Source: CAYUNT01 sp964446285
Lineage (GTDB): Bacteria; Sumerlaeota; Sumerlaeia; SLMS01; CAYUNT01
DNA: 44,037 nt
NCBI GenBank assembly: GCA_964446285.1
Contig: CAYUNT010000011.1
Coordinates: forward strand, 1-44,037
Reading direction: 5' to 3'
Shown one piece after another: positions 8,821 to 17,276 of this stretch (position 1 is the first letter of the stretch; each line of letters starts with the position of its first letter). The notes beneath the pieces were generated by a model that was not told the DNA's origin, made no database searches, and worked only from the letters and a program-made list of their open reading frames with translations. The translations under genes and the position numbers were made by a program.

Positions 8821-8845
8821 TGATAGTCGATTATCAGTTATCAAT
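8821..8845. promoter_or_regulatory. Candidate operator of the Fur-family regulator
   Basis: The 16-base dyad TGATAGTCGATTATCA (8821-8836) has seven of eight base pairs symmetrical. It is followed by a further TATCA half-site (8839-8843). The spacing and AT-rich half-sites resemble Fur/PerR boxes. It lies 13-37 bases upstream of the regulator's start, in the divergent spacer with the pseudopilin gene, so autoregulation is plausible. Confidence 0.4.
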
Positions 8846-8857
8846 AGGAATGTGGCT

Positions 8858-9250
8858 TTGATTTCCAGAAAAACCACGCAACGGGCCGCGTTGCGCGAGG
8901 CATTCCGCCGCGCGGGACGCCCCCTCAGCCCGCAGGAGGTCTTCGAGGCCGCGAAGGTCAAGTCACCGCGCCTGGGAATCGCCACCGTATATCGGACCCT
9001 CAAAACTCTGGTGGAAGAGGGCTGGCTGAAGCCCGTCGAAGTGCCGGGCGAGCCGCCTCGTTACGAATTGGCTCATCTCGATCATCATCATCATTTTCGC
9101 TGCCGCCAATGCCGCCGGCTCTTTGACCTCAAGGGGTGTCCGGGCAATCTTTCGTCGCTTCTTCCAGAAGGGTTTGTTCTGGAATCGCACAACATCCTTC
9201 TGGAAGGTTTGTGCGAGGATTGCTCCCCGCCACGAACCCAGCACAAATAG
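8858..9250 (+). CDS. Fur-family metal- or peroxide-responsive repressor
   Basis: A 130-residue regulator starting ISRKTTQRAALREAFRRAG. A winged-helix DNA-binding domain (about 1-75) contains GIATVYRTLKTLVEEGWL, the recognition-helix region typical of Fur. The dimerisation domain has HLDHHHHFRC, CRQC and CEDC. The two CxxC pairs form the structural zinc site and the His cluster a sensing-metal site. The motifs do not decide between Fur, PerR and Zur. I chose the TTG at 8858 because AGGA lies eight bases upstream and Fur proteins begin near this point; an ATG at 8804 would add 18 residues encoded over the candidate operator. Confidence 0.88.
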   Translation: MISRKTTQRAALREAFRRAGRPLSPQEVFEAAKVKSPRLGIATVYRTLKTLVEEGWLKPVEVPGEPPRYELAHLDHHHHFRCRQCRRLFDLKGCPGNLSSLLPEGFVLESHNILLEGLCEDCSPPRTQHK

Positions 9251-9337
9251 CGGCGGAAGGCGGGATCAGGATAAGTGGAACCTCTTTAAGCGCCTCAGCC
9301 GCTGCGCCGATAATCCAGACGAATTGGATTAATAAAT

Positions 9338-10321
9338 ATGCGCGTAACCGAGCTCATTCATGCTTTGCGCATTCCCTTCCAGATCGCGCTGCCTTCGGGT
9401 GCGCAGATGGACCGGTTTGTGTATGCGTTTCTGATTTTTGGCCAGAAAATCACGCTGATCGACACAGGCGTAGCGGGGGCGGAGGAGGCGATTTTCCAAT
9501 ACGTGCGCAAGGCGGGGCGCAATCCGGCGGAAATCGCCTGGGCTGTCCTGACGCACGCGCATCCCGATCATATTGGATCGGCGCGGCGCATTCGCGAGGC
9601 CGTGGGCTGCCGCATTGCCATCCACGCCGCCGAACGCGAATGGATCGAGGACGTGGAAAAGCAGGTGCGCGAACGCCCGGTTCCTGGATTCCACACGCTT
9701 GTGGCGGGGTCGGCGCCGGTGGATCGAGCGCTGGCGGATGGCGAGATTATCGACACGGACGATGAAACGCGCCTGCAAGTGATTCATACGCCAGGGCATT
9801 CGGCGGGTTCGATTTCGCTGTGGTTCGGTCGAGACGGGGCGCTTTTCTGCGGCGACGCCGTGCCCGCGCCGGGCGGGCTGCCCGTATATGACGATGCGGT
9901 CGTTTCGAGCCAGTCGCTGCGGAAGCTAATGCGGCGGGCGAGCGCGGGGGCGGCGGCTCTGTTGTCGTCGTGGGATGATCCGCGCGTGGAGGGCGGGCTG
10001 ATCTGCCAGGCGATCAACGACGGTTTTGGCGAGTTGCGGCGCGTTCACAAGGCCGTGATGCGCGCGGCGCATGAAGTCCGCGAGGCGGCGGGGAACAAGG
10101 AGGACAAAGGGGCGCAAGGCGCGCGCGATTCGCAGAAGGCAGAAGAATCCGCGCAGGATGCGATGGACGCGCTGGACGCGCCGGAATTGGCGCTTCGGAT
10201 TTGCCCGGCCGTGGTGAAAGACCTCGGGCTTCCCCCCGCGGCGGCCAACCCCATTACGGCGCGGACAATCGCGGCTCATCTGCGCGCGCCGCGTCTTGAT
10301 GAGATTCTGCGCGCGGGATGA
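9338..10321 (+). CDS. Metallo-beta-lactamase-fold hydrolase
   Basis: A 327-residue cytoplasmic hydrolase of the MBL superfamily. The metal-site motif THAHPDH gives His73, His75, Asp77 and His78; GHSAGS gives His154 and CGDA gives Asp173. The substrate cannot be told (glyoxalase II-like, lactonase-like and other thioesterases share these motifs). The C-terminal third contains a charged, low-complexity stretch at about residues 252-282 (NKEDKGAQ, then AMDALDAPE). Its DNA (about 10094-10186) has a 9-bp rhythm like the intergenic arrays, so it may be an in-frame repeat insertion. It starts 87 bases after the Fur-family gene on the same strand and could be in its operon. No strong ribosome-binding site is seen. 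Confidence 0.85.
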   Translation: MRVTELIHALRIPFQIALPSGAQMDRFVYAFLIFGQKITLIDTGVAGAEEAIFQYVRKAGRNPAEIAWAVLTHAHPDHIGSARRIREAVGCRIAIHAAEREWIEDVEKQVRERPVPGFHTLVAGSAPVDRALADGEIIDTDDETRLQVIHTPGHSAGSISLWFGRDGALFCGDAVPAPGGLPVYDDAVVSSQSLRKLMRRASAGAAALLSSWDDPRVEGGLICQAINDGFGELRRVHKAVMRAAHEVREAAGNKEDKGAQGARDSQKAEESAQDAMDALDAPELALRICPAVVKDLGLPPAAANPITARTIAAHLRAPRLDEILRAG

Positions 10322-10343
10322 AGCGAGGCCGCGCGCCGCGCAA

Positions 10344-10690
10344 ATACCATTTCCCTCCAATTCCGTGCCCTGAATAGCCTCTGAAAGAGGCAAATAACAA
10401 AGCCCAGGGTCAGCGAGGAACGAGCGCCACCCCGGGAAACCAACGCCAGGAAAAGGAAATTACCCTGCAAGGGTTCAATAAAAGAAATCTTTCCGTACAT
10501 TCGTCCGTTCATCGGCCACGCCGCAAAGAAGGAAAGACTGGAGAAATCCACATTTGGAGGTCGAAAGGATGGGAAGACTGCGATTTATTTAACCCTTGCA
10601 GGGTATTTTTGTTCCGCGCGCGCCATCTCCCAGGGTGGCGCTCGTTCCTCGCTGACCCTGGGCTTTGCTATAGAATCCCCTTGGGATTCG
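10344..10690. repeat. Palindromic BIME-like element, two inverted units
   Basis: Two copies of one unit face each other. Each contains AGCAAAGCCCAGGGT or a near match, a hairpin closing with ACCCTGGG or CCCGGG, and TACCCTGCAAGGGTT-ATA at the inner end. The left edge begins ATACCATTTCC, like the ends of the elements at 14145 and 43985. The right copy contains the hairpin ATCCCCTTGGGAT. The element fills most of the 443-base gap between the hydrolase and the S26-like gene; no gene is seen inside. Confidence 0.85.
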
Positions 10691-10764
10691 AAGGAAACAG
10701 GCCGGTTGAAAAACCGATTTCTTCTTCGTGCCTTTGTGACTTTGTAGTGATTTGATAGGGGACT

Positions 10765-12117
10765 TTAGGGACCTGAGACGGGCGCGGGAGCCAAATCTCC
10801 AGATGGGACGGGCGTTTGCGCAGCCGGAGCGGGCTGGCCAAAGCCAGGCGTGGGTGCGGGCGTTGGAGTGGCGCTCAGCAAATTGTCAATCCATTGATCC
10901 AGGCGCGGCTGTGGAGTTTCCGGCGGGGCGCCCGGATACGCGACGGTCGTTCCGGGCGGAAGCGGCGTGGCGGGCGGCGCGGGCGCCGGGGCGCGCAGGC
11001 CGATCCAGCGGCGGTGTTCGGGCGGATAATAGACGGCGATCACTTTGCCCATTATTTCCTTTTTGCCGACCGTGCTTGCCTCGGTGAGTCCGCGCGGGAT
11101 GAACCCCGGCGCGCCCGGCTGGGGCGACTTGCCGCCGAGCGAGCCATAGGAAAAAGGCTCCATCGAACCATGCGAGATAATGACGGCGAATTTGCCGCGC
11201 GGCACGTCGATGCGGAAATTGCCGAGCATTCCCGAGGGAACCAGCGGCCAATAGGCTTCGGGCATGGGGAGGCCGTTCAAGAGCAGCGGACCGCCCGGGC
11301 GCATTTCCACCACATCGCCCCCAACGCCGTTCACGCGCTCGAACGACATGGATTCATTTATCAAATAAGCATCCGCGGCATACAAATTGCCATCTTCGGC
11401 TACGATTGGCTCCAGATAATAAGCGGGCGGGTCGTAGAGGACGATTTCGCCGCGCGCCGGATCGCGGAACCAGTAGCCGGGCATCCAGACGAGAACGCGG
11501 TCGCCGCGCGAGAAGGCGGGTTCGAGGACGTCGCGGCGGATCGAAACAAATTTCAATATGGGCGTAAGGAGGAATTGGGTGGTCAGCGCTAGGGCGCCCG
11601 TCGAAAAGATCAGAGCGAAAAACATGGCCAGAATCCGTCGGCGCGGCCACAGTTGCCCGTTCGAACGCACGGCGAGCGCAATGGCGTCGTTCATGGAATA
11701 GAGAATCCACAACACCCAGGTCCCAAGCAGATAATTCGAGAATCGCCATCGAAGCGTGAACAGGCAAAGAAGGGTCAGGGCAACAAACACGGCGGCGAAA
11801 AACAGCGCGCGGGCGCGGCGGTTCATATAGAGCGCGCCGGCGCCGGGCAAAATCGCCAAAAATCCCGCCAGCCAGGGCGAGCGATAGGAAAAATCCGCAT
11901 CCATATCCGGCTCGGCCTGGTCGCGAAAATGGTCCATGCGGCGGCGCAATGGAATCATGAACCGCTCGAACCAGCGTTCCGCCTGGGTGGGCTGTTTGGT
12001 TTCCGCCAGCCAGGCGGCGATGTCTTGCTCTGTAAGCTGCGCGCCGCACTTCAGACACCTGTCGCTTTGCGAGGTGTTGATGAATCCGCAGGTCGGACAA
12101 GGGCGTGTGGCGCGCAT
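10765..12117 (-). CDS. Zinc-ribbon membrane protein with an S26 signal-peptidase-like domain lacking catalytic residues
   Basis: A 450-residue protein. An N-terminal zinc ribbon carries Cys7, Cys10, Cys21 and Cys24 (CPTC, CLKC). Hydrophobic segments lie at about 82-98, 104-121, 130-149 and 164-186. A signal-peptidase-I-like fold (about 188-375) is recognisable from GDRVLVW, RDPARGEIVLYDPP and RVNGVGGDVVEM, matching the rGDiVvF and RV-GlPGD boxes. The catalytic Ser normally found in S-SMEP reads RRDVLEP, and the general-base Lys before RV is Glu260. It is therefore probably a non-catalytic relative. An SMEP string later (318-321) is in the wrong place. The last 75 residues are rich in Pro and Ala. 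There is no ribosome-binding site, and the start abuts a repeat array. Role unknown. Confidence 0.75.
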   Translation of the reverse strand: MRATRPCPTCGFINTSQSDRCLKCGAQLTEQDIAAWLAETKQPTQAERWFERFMIPLRRRMDHFRDQAEPDMDADFSYRSPWLAGFLAILPGAGALYMNRRARALFFAAVFVALTLLCLFTLRWRFSNYLLGTWVLWILYSMNDAIALAVRSNGQLWPRRRILAMFFALIFSTGALALTTQFLLTPILKFVSIRRDVLEPAFSRGDRVLVWMPGYWFRDPARGEIVLYDPPAYYLEPIVAEDGNLYAADAYLINESMSFERVNGVGGDVVEMRPGGPLLLNGLPMPEAYWPLVPSGMLGNFRIDVPRGKFAVIISHGSMEPFSYGSLGGKSPQPGAPGFIPRGLTEASTVGKKEIMGKVIAVYYPPEHRRWIGLRAPAPAPPATPLPPGTTVAYPGAPPETPQPRLDQWIDNLLSATPTPAPTPGFGQPAPAAQTPVPSGDLAPAPVSGP

Positions 12118-12125
12118 GATTTATT

Positions 12126-12291
12126 GAACAGTGGACAGTGGGCAGGGGGTAGTAAAGAGCGGAAGGAAAAAGTTGCGAGTTGTGAGAAAAGAAGTGGGCA
12201 GTGGGCAGTGATCCGTGAGCGAAGAAGAGGAGTTGTGGGTTGTGAGTTAAGAAGTGATTAGTGGGCAGTGATCAGTGGGCAGCGATTATTG
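12126..12291 (+). repeat. 7-bp-period array (GTTGTGA and CAGTGGG types)
   Basis: Blocks of GTTGTGR units alternate with GTGGGCAGTG and GTGATCAGTG units. It lies between the start of the S26-like gene and the next array. The same two block types occur inside the waaF-like gene. Confidence 0.85.
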
Positions 12292-12303
12292 AGCGGTTCC
12301 TTT

Positions 12304-12348
12304 GTCCTTTGGGTCCTTTGAGTCCCATTATCCCTTTGCGTCCTTTGA
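12304..12348 (+). repeat. 9-bp tandem array, five units, containing a stop codon
   Basis: Nonamers GTCCTTTGG, GTCCTTTGA, GTCCCATTA, TCCCTTTGC and GTCCTTTGA follow directly. The leftward gene ends inside it: its last six codons and the TAA (12328-12330) are read from repeat units. Confidence 0.85.
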
Positions 12349-14037
12349 GGTGCGGCGGGGGGTGACTCGGTGGCGGGCGGTGGCTTGGCCGTCGCGGTTG
12401 ACGGCGCGCATGAAATCGGCTCCCAAATCGCGCCAGGGCAGCAAAACAGATTCCTGATACACATTGCTGTTGGCCACATAGATCGAGGTGGCGTCGCTGG
12501 CGGCATGAACTGATTCGAGCGCCGGTTCGCCCGCTGGACGCCAGAGTGTGTCTTCGATCTCGATGGCGTCATCGGCAAAACGGATTTCGCGCGCGAAACG
12601 CCATCCGGTGCGCGGTTTCCCGAGAATCAGTTTTTTCTGCAGCAGCGCCCGCAAGAGATTCGGCGCAAACCGCCCGATCGCCAGATTCAGCAGGCGGAAA
12701 ATGATCTGTTTGAAAGGCGTCGGCAGCATGACGCGGCGGCGTGCCATGTGCCCTTCGACGCGCCCCTTTTCCAAACTCTCGCTCGCCACTTCGACGAGGT
12801 TTTCGGCATCAACGAGGTGCGAAACGAGCACGCGCCCGCGGGCATCGCGCGCCACGAGACCCGTGTCGCTGTAAAGCGCGCCTTCGGAATCGAACACCTT
12901 GATGACCCCACCCTTGGAGAAATTCGCCACGGCATGATACGCAGGCGTGATCACAACGGCGATTTTCGCGGCGGGAAAGTATTTTCGCAGGGGCTTTCGC
13001 GCGGAAATCGGCTCGGGCGGCGCGGCGGGCGAGAAGTCGAGATAGGCCTGAAGCCAGTTATACAGGTAATGCGCGCACATGCGGTCATCGTCGTTGTAAT
13101 AGCGCTTTCGCGCGGGCAGGGTGCGCGTGAAATGATCGGCGATGGCGGCTGCTTCGGGAATGCGCGGCGCGAGAATCTCGAAGCCGTGCGGATAAAAATG
13201 AAACGTGTTGCGGCTGCCGTATTCGCCCGCGTAGGAGCCATCGGGGTGCATGAAATGCCACGCGAAACGCACGGCGGGAGCGAGCATCTTCAGAAGCGAA
13301 TCGTCGCCGTTTTTCTTCCAGAGTTTCGCAAGGAAATCTATCGTGCAGGAATGATACCCCGGGTCGGCGCCTTCGTATTCCTGGAACCATCCTTCTTCGC
13401 GGTTTTGCCATTCGCGGCAGATTTCTACGCGGTGCGCGGCGCCCTCGCGGTAAGAATCCCGGCCTGTGAGTATGAAAAGATTGTAGAGCGCGAGGGCCGC
13501 GAGCGCCTGGTGATTGGTCAGACGGCCCGTTTCCTGGTAACGCAGGAGCAGGTCGGCGCGGCGCGAAAGAAACTCGATGCGGGCAGGCAAGCGATCATCG
13601 AGCGTGAGGCAGGTTTCGGACATGGCATAGAGCGAAAACACCGCTGCGCCGAGAGCCTGCTCGAAGGGAAAATAGTCGTCGCACGAGCCGTCGGGATGGG
13701 CCGAGCGCGCGGCGAAATCCACGCCCGCAAGCGCCAAATCGCGCACGCGCTCTTTGCCAAAATACGGGTTGTCAGGAAACGGATGCCGATACGCCAGCGC
13801 CAGCGGCAGGCAGAATTCCTGCGACATGCCACACGGGAAATCCATCGTTCGATAATGCCAGAAGGCGCGGTCGAAGGAACCATAAGTGGGGCTGTAGGGG
13901 TTGCGATCCACCAGAGCGAAGAGTTTGGGAATGTAGAGAAATGCCTCATCCGAATAGCGGCGCCGCATTTCGGGAGGGCGGGTTGCCGCAGGATTGGGCG
14001 CTGGGGAATCGCTGCTTGGGACTGAACAGTTGCTCAT
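12328..14037 (-). CDS. Large helical protein resembling polysaccharide-lyase/heparinase-type barrels
   Basis: A 569-residue soluble protein of uncertain family. The first 370 residues are helix-rich with repeated aromatic, His and Gly turns (AHPDGSCDDYFPFEQALGAA, GWFQEYEGADPGYHSCTIDF, HPDGSYAGEYGSRNTFHFYP), as in alpha/alpha-toroid lyases and glycoside hydrolases. The rest is beta-rich, as in heparinase II/III-type enzymes. No signal peptide is evident, which is unusual for a lyase. The longest frame starts at TTG 14082 inside a repeat array; I use the ATG at 14037. The C terminus (TSKDAKG) and stop are encoded by repeat units, so the original end may have been lost or replaced. Function is inferred from pattern only. 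Confidence 0.6.
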   Translation of the reverse strand: MSNCSVPSSDSPAPNPAATRPPEMRRRYSDEAFLYIPKLFALVDRNPYSPTYGSFDRAFWHYRTMDFPCGMSQEFCLPLALAYRHPFPDNPYFGKERVRDLALAGVDFAARSAHPDGSCDDYFPFEQALGAAVFSLYAMSETCLTLDDRLPARIEFLSRRADLLLRYQETGRLTNHQALAALALYNLFILTGRDSYREGAAHRVEICREWQNREEGWFQEYEGADPGYHSCTIDFLAKLWKKNGDDSLLKMLAPAVRFAWHFMHPDGSYAGEYGSRNTFHFYPHGFEILAPRIPEAAAIADHFTRTLPARKRYYNDDDRMCAHYLYNWLQAYLDFSPAAPPEPISARKPLRKYFPAAKIAVVITPAYHAVANFSKGGVIKVFDSEGALYSDTGLVARDARGRVLVSHLVDAENLVEVASESLEKGRVEGHMARRRVMLPTPFKQIIFRLLNLAIGRFAPNLLRALLQKKLILGKPRTGWRFAREIRFADDAIEIEDTLWRPAGEPALESVHAASDATSIYVANSNVYQESVLLPWRDLGADFMRAVNRDGQATARHRVTPRRTSKDAKG

Positions 14038-14044
14038 GGCTGCC

Positions 14045-14080
14045 AAATGGGACCTATGGGACGAAGGGGACGTATAGGAC
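14045..14080 (-). repeat. 9-bp tandem array, four exact-length units
   Basis: On the minus strand four nonamers follow without gaps: GTCCTATAC, GTCCCCTTC, then GTCCCATAG and GTCCCATTT. It lies seven bases upstream of the start of the leftward toroid-like gene. Confidence 0.9.
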
Positions 14081-14144
14081 AATTTTCAATGAAACACGCG
14101 CAGAAATGCCCTAACCGAAAGGAAATTGGCAATAACCGGCGGCA

Positions 14145-14330
14145 ATACCAATTTCCCTGGATTCGGTTCCGAATCGCCTGTCACGGTTTTCGCGAAAAGA
14201 GCGAAAACCGCGCCAGGCGATTTCCTTTTTGGTGTCTTGGTTTCCCAGGGCGGCGCTTCGCTTGCCCTGGGCTAAGTTATTTTGCTCCTTCAGAGCAAAT
14301 TCAGGGAACAGAATTACGGAAAATTGGTAT
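14145..14330. mobile_element. MITE-like element with ATACCAATTTYCC terminal inverted repeats
   Basis: A 186-base element bounded by ATACCAATTTCC (14145-14156) and the inverse GGAAAATTGGTAT (14318-14330). Inside, on the minus strand, it carries the same hairpin core as the elements at 10344 and 25431 (AGCCCAGGG, CCCTGGGAAACC) plus a GAAAAC-based palindrome. There is no coding capacity. No clear target-site duplication is seen. It occupies the 379-base gap between the toroid-like gene and the NHL gene; no gene is seen in the rest. Confidence 0.7.
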
Positions 14331-14416
14331 AAGGCGCCATAAACCCATGCGCCGCGCGCCAAAGCGCGAGCAAGTTACTAAGGAACAGCCGAAAAATGGG
14401 AGAGGAAAATTCTCAA

Positions 14417-17275
14417 TCAATGCAGGAACCAGCCCACGAAATGCTGAGGAGTGGCTGGCGTTTGGGTGGGCTGCGGCGTGGCGGACGAGGAAGGAGAAGG
14501 CGTCGGCGAAGGCCCCGGGGTTTCGGTGGGCGCGGGCGTGGCTTGCCCGGCGCCGCTGGGCTTGGTCACCGCAAGTTCTTCCGCCGCTGGATCGATGACC
14601 ACGCCATAGATTTCCGGCGAGGTCAGGGTGAAGGATTTCAGCCCTTCGACGCGAATGGTGCTTCGATCGAGCAGGTAAATTTTGCTATAGCGCGTGGAGG
14701 AAACGGGGACAAATCCAGGAAGAGTAATATCGAACTGAACCAGACGCAACTTGCCCGCCGAACCCCGCACACCGTCAAAGGTCCGCAGGTCTGTCAGTTC
14801 GAGTTGTTCGGAATCCATAAACTCGATTTCGATATTTATCGGAGCGTCCGCCGGAAGCAGGGGCTTGCTTTCCACGGCGAAAATCGAGCCGCTGTTTTCC
14901 GGGAAAGTGTAGCGTTCGTATCCCTGCGCCTGGCGCAGAGTCACCCGTTTGCCCGACGGGTCTTCCACAAAGCCTGGGAATTCGATTCTGTGGCGGGTGT
15001 AAAGGCCCTCGGGACCGGGCATCAAAGTCAGAGGCGGCGGGCTGGCCTCCTCGAGAATTTCGGATGCGCGCGTTCGCATCGCGGCTGGCGCGGGCGCCGC
15101 CGAACTCACAAAAATCTCGCGCGGGTCCACAACCAGTTCGGGCAGTCCGCCAATGACCTCTTTGGGGATGCCAACACTGGGGCGCGGAACTCTGCGCCAG
15201 GGAAGGTTACCCAGATCGCCCAGGCGGGCGGTGATTGTGTTGTTGACCGTATCGTAGGTTGTTTTGCCGCTAAAGCGCGTGAAATTATAGGGCGGCTCCT
15301 CGCCATAAATCACAACGAACTTGAGCGCCTTGAAAATCTGCCCGGCTTCAAGATCAACCTGCGAAGGGGCAAATTCCATGGTGAATTGGGCGGAGGAGTC
15401 GGCGCTGACTTCCACAACGCTATCAAAGCCATAATCATCCGCGGGTGGGGCGATTAAAACCATCGACTCGGGCGAAACAGCGGTGGCCGGAATCGAAATA
15501 CTATGGCGCGAAAACCGCGCGCTGCCGTCGCTGGCGAGCGTAACGGCCGCTCCCCCTGGTTTGGCCATGCGTTGAACCTCGCGGAAAAGAACCTTCACCG
15601 GGCGCGGCGCGGCGGGGGCCAGTGGTTCGAGCGTTTTGGCGTCATAAACCTTCTGGCTGATCGAGGCCCCTAAATTAATCCAGGTGGCTTGCTCGCGGAC
15701 GCCTCCAGGCGGGATCGTATGAATCATGGCATCTGCGCCCAGGCGTATTGCCAGTTTGCGCGGGTCCGCCTGGCTCTGCTCGACGAAGAACCCGGCGCCC
15801 AACGAGCCGCCAGCACCCGAAAGCGCAAAATCCGACTCCGAAAATTCCTGCATAGGCGCGGTCAGATGAATTTCGTCCGGGAAGGTCAGCAACAGGGTTT
15901 CGCCTTCCGTGCCCTCCCCATTGGCATCGCCGTCGATGAGACTGGCTTCAAGCAGCCCCGGGCTTTTGACATTGTCATAGCGCACCAGGCGGTTCGAGTC
16001 CGGGTCCACGACGAAAATCCGCCCCTGTGCGTCGGCGTTGGCCGAAAATGGATTGCGCAGCGATCCGCCGGGCGCCTGGCCAAAAGGAATAGGAATGATC
16101 GACTGCGGAGAGGCTTGGGAACTGACCGCCAGGTCCGCCGAAATGCTGGGCGCTGCGCCGCCGGTCTGGAATCGCAGCACGCGCTGATTGGCGTTGTCGG
16201 TAACCAGAAGCCAGCCGCGCTCGATCCATTCCAGGCCAAGAGGTCCGTTGAGCGTGGCCGGGCTGATTCCGCCGTTATTCGGGATCGCACTCGTGAAATC
16301 ATAAGGATTTCGCTGGCCATATACATAATCGGCGGACATGCCAGAGGTGTGCGGCGCTGTGAAGCGCAACACGCGATGATCGCCCCAATCGGCCACGTAA
16401 AGATGCCCCTCATCGTCCACGGCCACATCCAGAGGCGTATTGAACCCAAATGCGTTGGGCCGCGCCTGTCCGCTGTTGGCTGTGCTGGCGATGAAGTCTT
16501 CCTGCCCGATTACCAGGTCCGCAGGCGCTCCCGGGGGCTTTTGCACTGCGTTGTGATAGGCCATAACCCGGTGGTTGCCCGTATCCACCACCCAGAGCGT
16601 TCCCCAGGAATCGAGCGCCAGGCCGCTCGGGTTGCGAAGCAAAACGCTGGTTGCGCCAGCCGATGAGCTCCCGAACTGAATAAACCCAGGCATCCCCGAA
16701 TACAAAGGCGGACGATAGATAAGCACCCGCGAGCGGTCCGTTACGAACAACTCGCCTGTGGGGGCAAGCGCCACGCCTCCAGGACGTTCGAGTTTATACA
16801 CGCCTCCTTCGACGGGGGTTGCGTCCGCGGCGCTCTGGCCAAGAACCACATCCGCCGAAAGGCCCAGATGAAAACGATCCATGCGGCGCCAGAACAAGAC
16901 GCGGGAATTTCCCGAGTCGATGAGCGCCATGCGGTGGGGATATTCGCTGCGATCCACATAAATGCGCGTGGGACGGATGAGGTCGTTTCCGCTGGCAAGA
17001 AGGACGGTTTTTACGCGGGCGCCGCCTGCCGTCTCAGGCGTCTGCGCGGCGGCCTTGAGAGAATCTGGCGTCAAGACGGCCTCCCTCGCGCGCTGGGCTT
17101 CGATGTCGTTGTAAAGCGCTTCGAGGGGCGAAACGAGCGGCGAGGCAAGTGATGAAGAGGCTTGCGCGGCCGCATCCGCCGCCAATCCTCCCGCAACCCA
17201 TGCCAGCCCCGCCACCCACGCAACTGCGCGAGAGCGAATCAATCCCCAGGAAAGGCGGCTGGCAAATCGAGTCAT
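14417..17275 (-). CDS. Secreted NHL-repeat beta-propeller protein
   Basis: A 952-residue exported protein. A signal peptide covers residues 1-39 (hydrophobic WVAGLAWVAGGLAA, cleavage near ADAAAQA). About six NHL-type blades lie between residues 95 and 435, with motifs such as ALDSWGTLWVVDTGNHRVMA and VAVDDEGHLYVADWGDHRVL at about 216-243 and 280-308. The region to about 900 is beta-rich and not assigned. The tail is Thr/Pro/Ser-rich and ends HFVGWFLH. NHL propellers bind ligands or partners; no catalytic motif is seen. The longest frame begins at TTG 17335; I use the ATG at 17275, one base after the stop of the pseudopilin gene. That spacing implies one operon and suggests the two proteins act in the same export or surface structure. 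Confidence 0.82.
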   Translation of the reverse strand: MTRFASRLSWGLIRSRAVAWVAGLAWVAGGLAADAAAQASSSLASPLVSPLEALYNDIEAQRAREAVLTPDSLKAAAQTPETAGGARVKTVLLASGNDLIRPTRIYVDRSEYPHRMALIDSGNSRVLFWRRMDRFHLGLSADVVLGQSAADATPVEGGVYKLERPGGVALAPTGELFVTDRSRVLIYRPPLYSGMPGFIQFGSSSAGATSVLLRNPSGLALDSWGTLWVVDTGNHRVMAYHNAVQKPPGAPADLVIGQEDFIASTANSGQARPNAFGFNTPLDVAVDDEGHLYVADWGDHRVLRFTAPHTSGMSADYVYGQRNPYDFTSAIPNNGGISPATLNGPLGLEWIERGWLLVTDNANQRVLRFQTGGAAPSISADLAVSSQASPQSIIPIPFGQAPGGSLRNPFSANADAQGRIFVVDPDSNRLVRYDNVKSPGLLEASLIDGDANGEGTEGETLLLTFPDEIHLTAPMQEFSESDFALSGAGGSLGAGFFVEQSQADPRKLAIRLGADAMIHTIPPGGVREQATWINLGASISQKVYDAKTLEPLAPAAPRPVKVLFREVQRMAKPGGAAVTLASDGSARFSRHSISIPATAVSPESMVLIAPPADDYGFDSVVEVSADSSAQFTMEFAPSQVDLEAGQIFKALKFVVIYGEEPPYNFTRFSGKTTYDTVNNTITARLGDLGNLPWRRVPRPSVGIPKEVIGGLPELVVDPREIFVSSAAPAPAAMRTRASEILEEASPPPLTLMPGPEGLYTRHRIEFPGFVEDPSGKRVTLRQAQGYERYTFPENSGSIFAVESKPLLPADAPINIEIEFMDSEQLELTDLRTFDGVRGSAGKLRLVQFDITLPGFVPVSSTRYSKIYLLDRSTIRVEGLKSFTLTSPEIYGVVIDPAAEELAVTKPSGAGQATPAPTETPGPSPTPSPSSSATPQPTQTPATPQHFVGWFLH

Positions 17276-17276
17276 G

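Noticed and set aside
12748..14025. 425-codon rightward frame opposite the toroid-like gene
   Set aside because: The antisense frame has no family motif, while the leftward frame has ordered aromatic/Gly motifs and normal composition.
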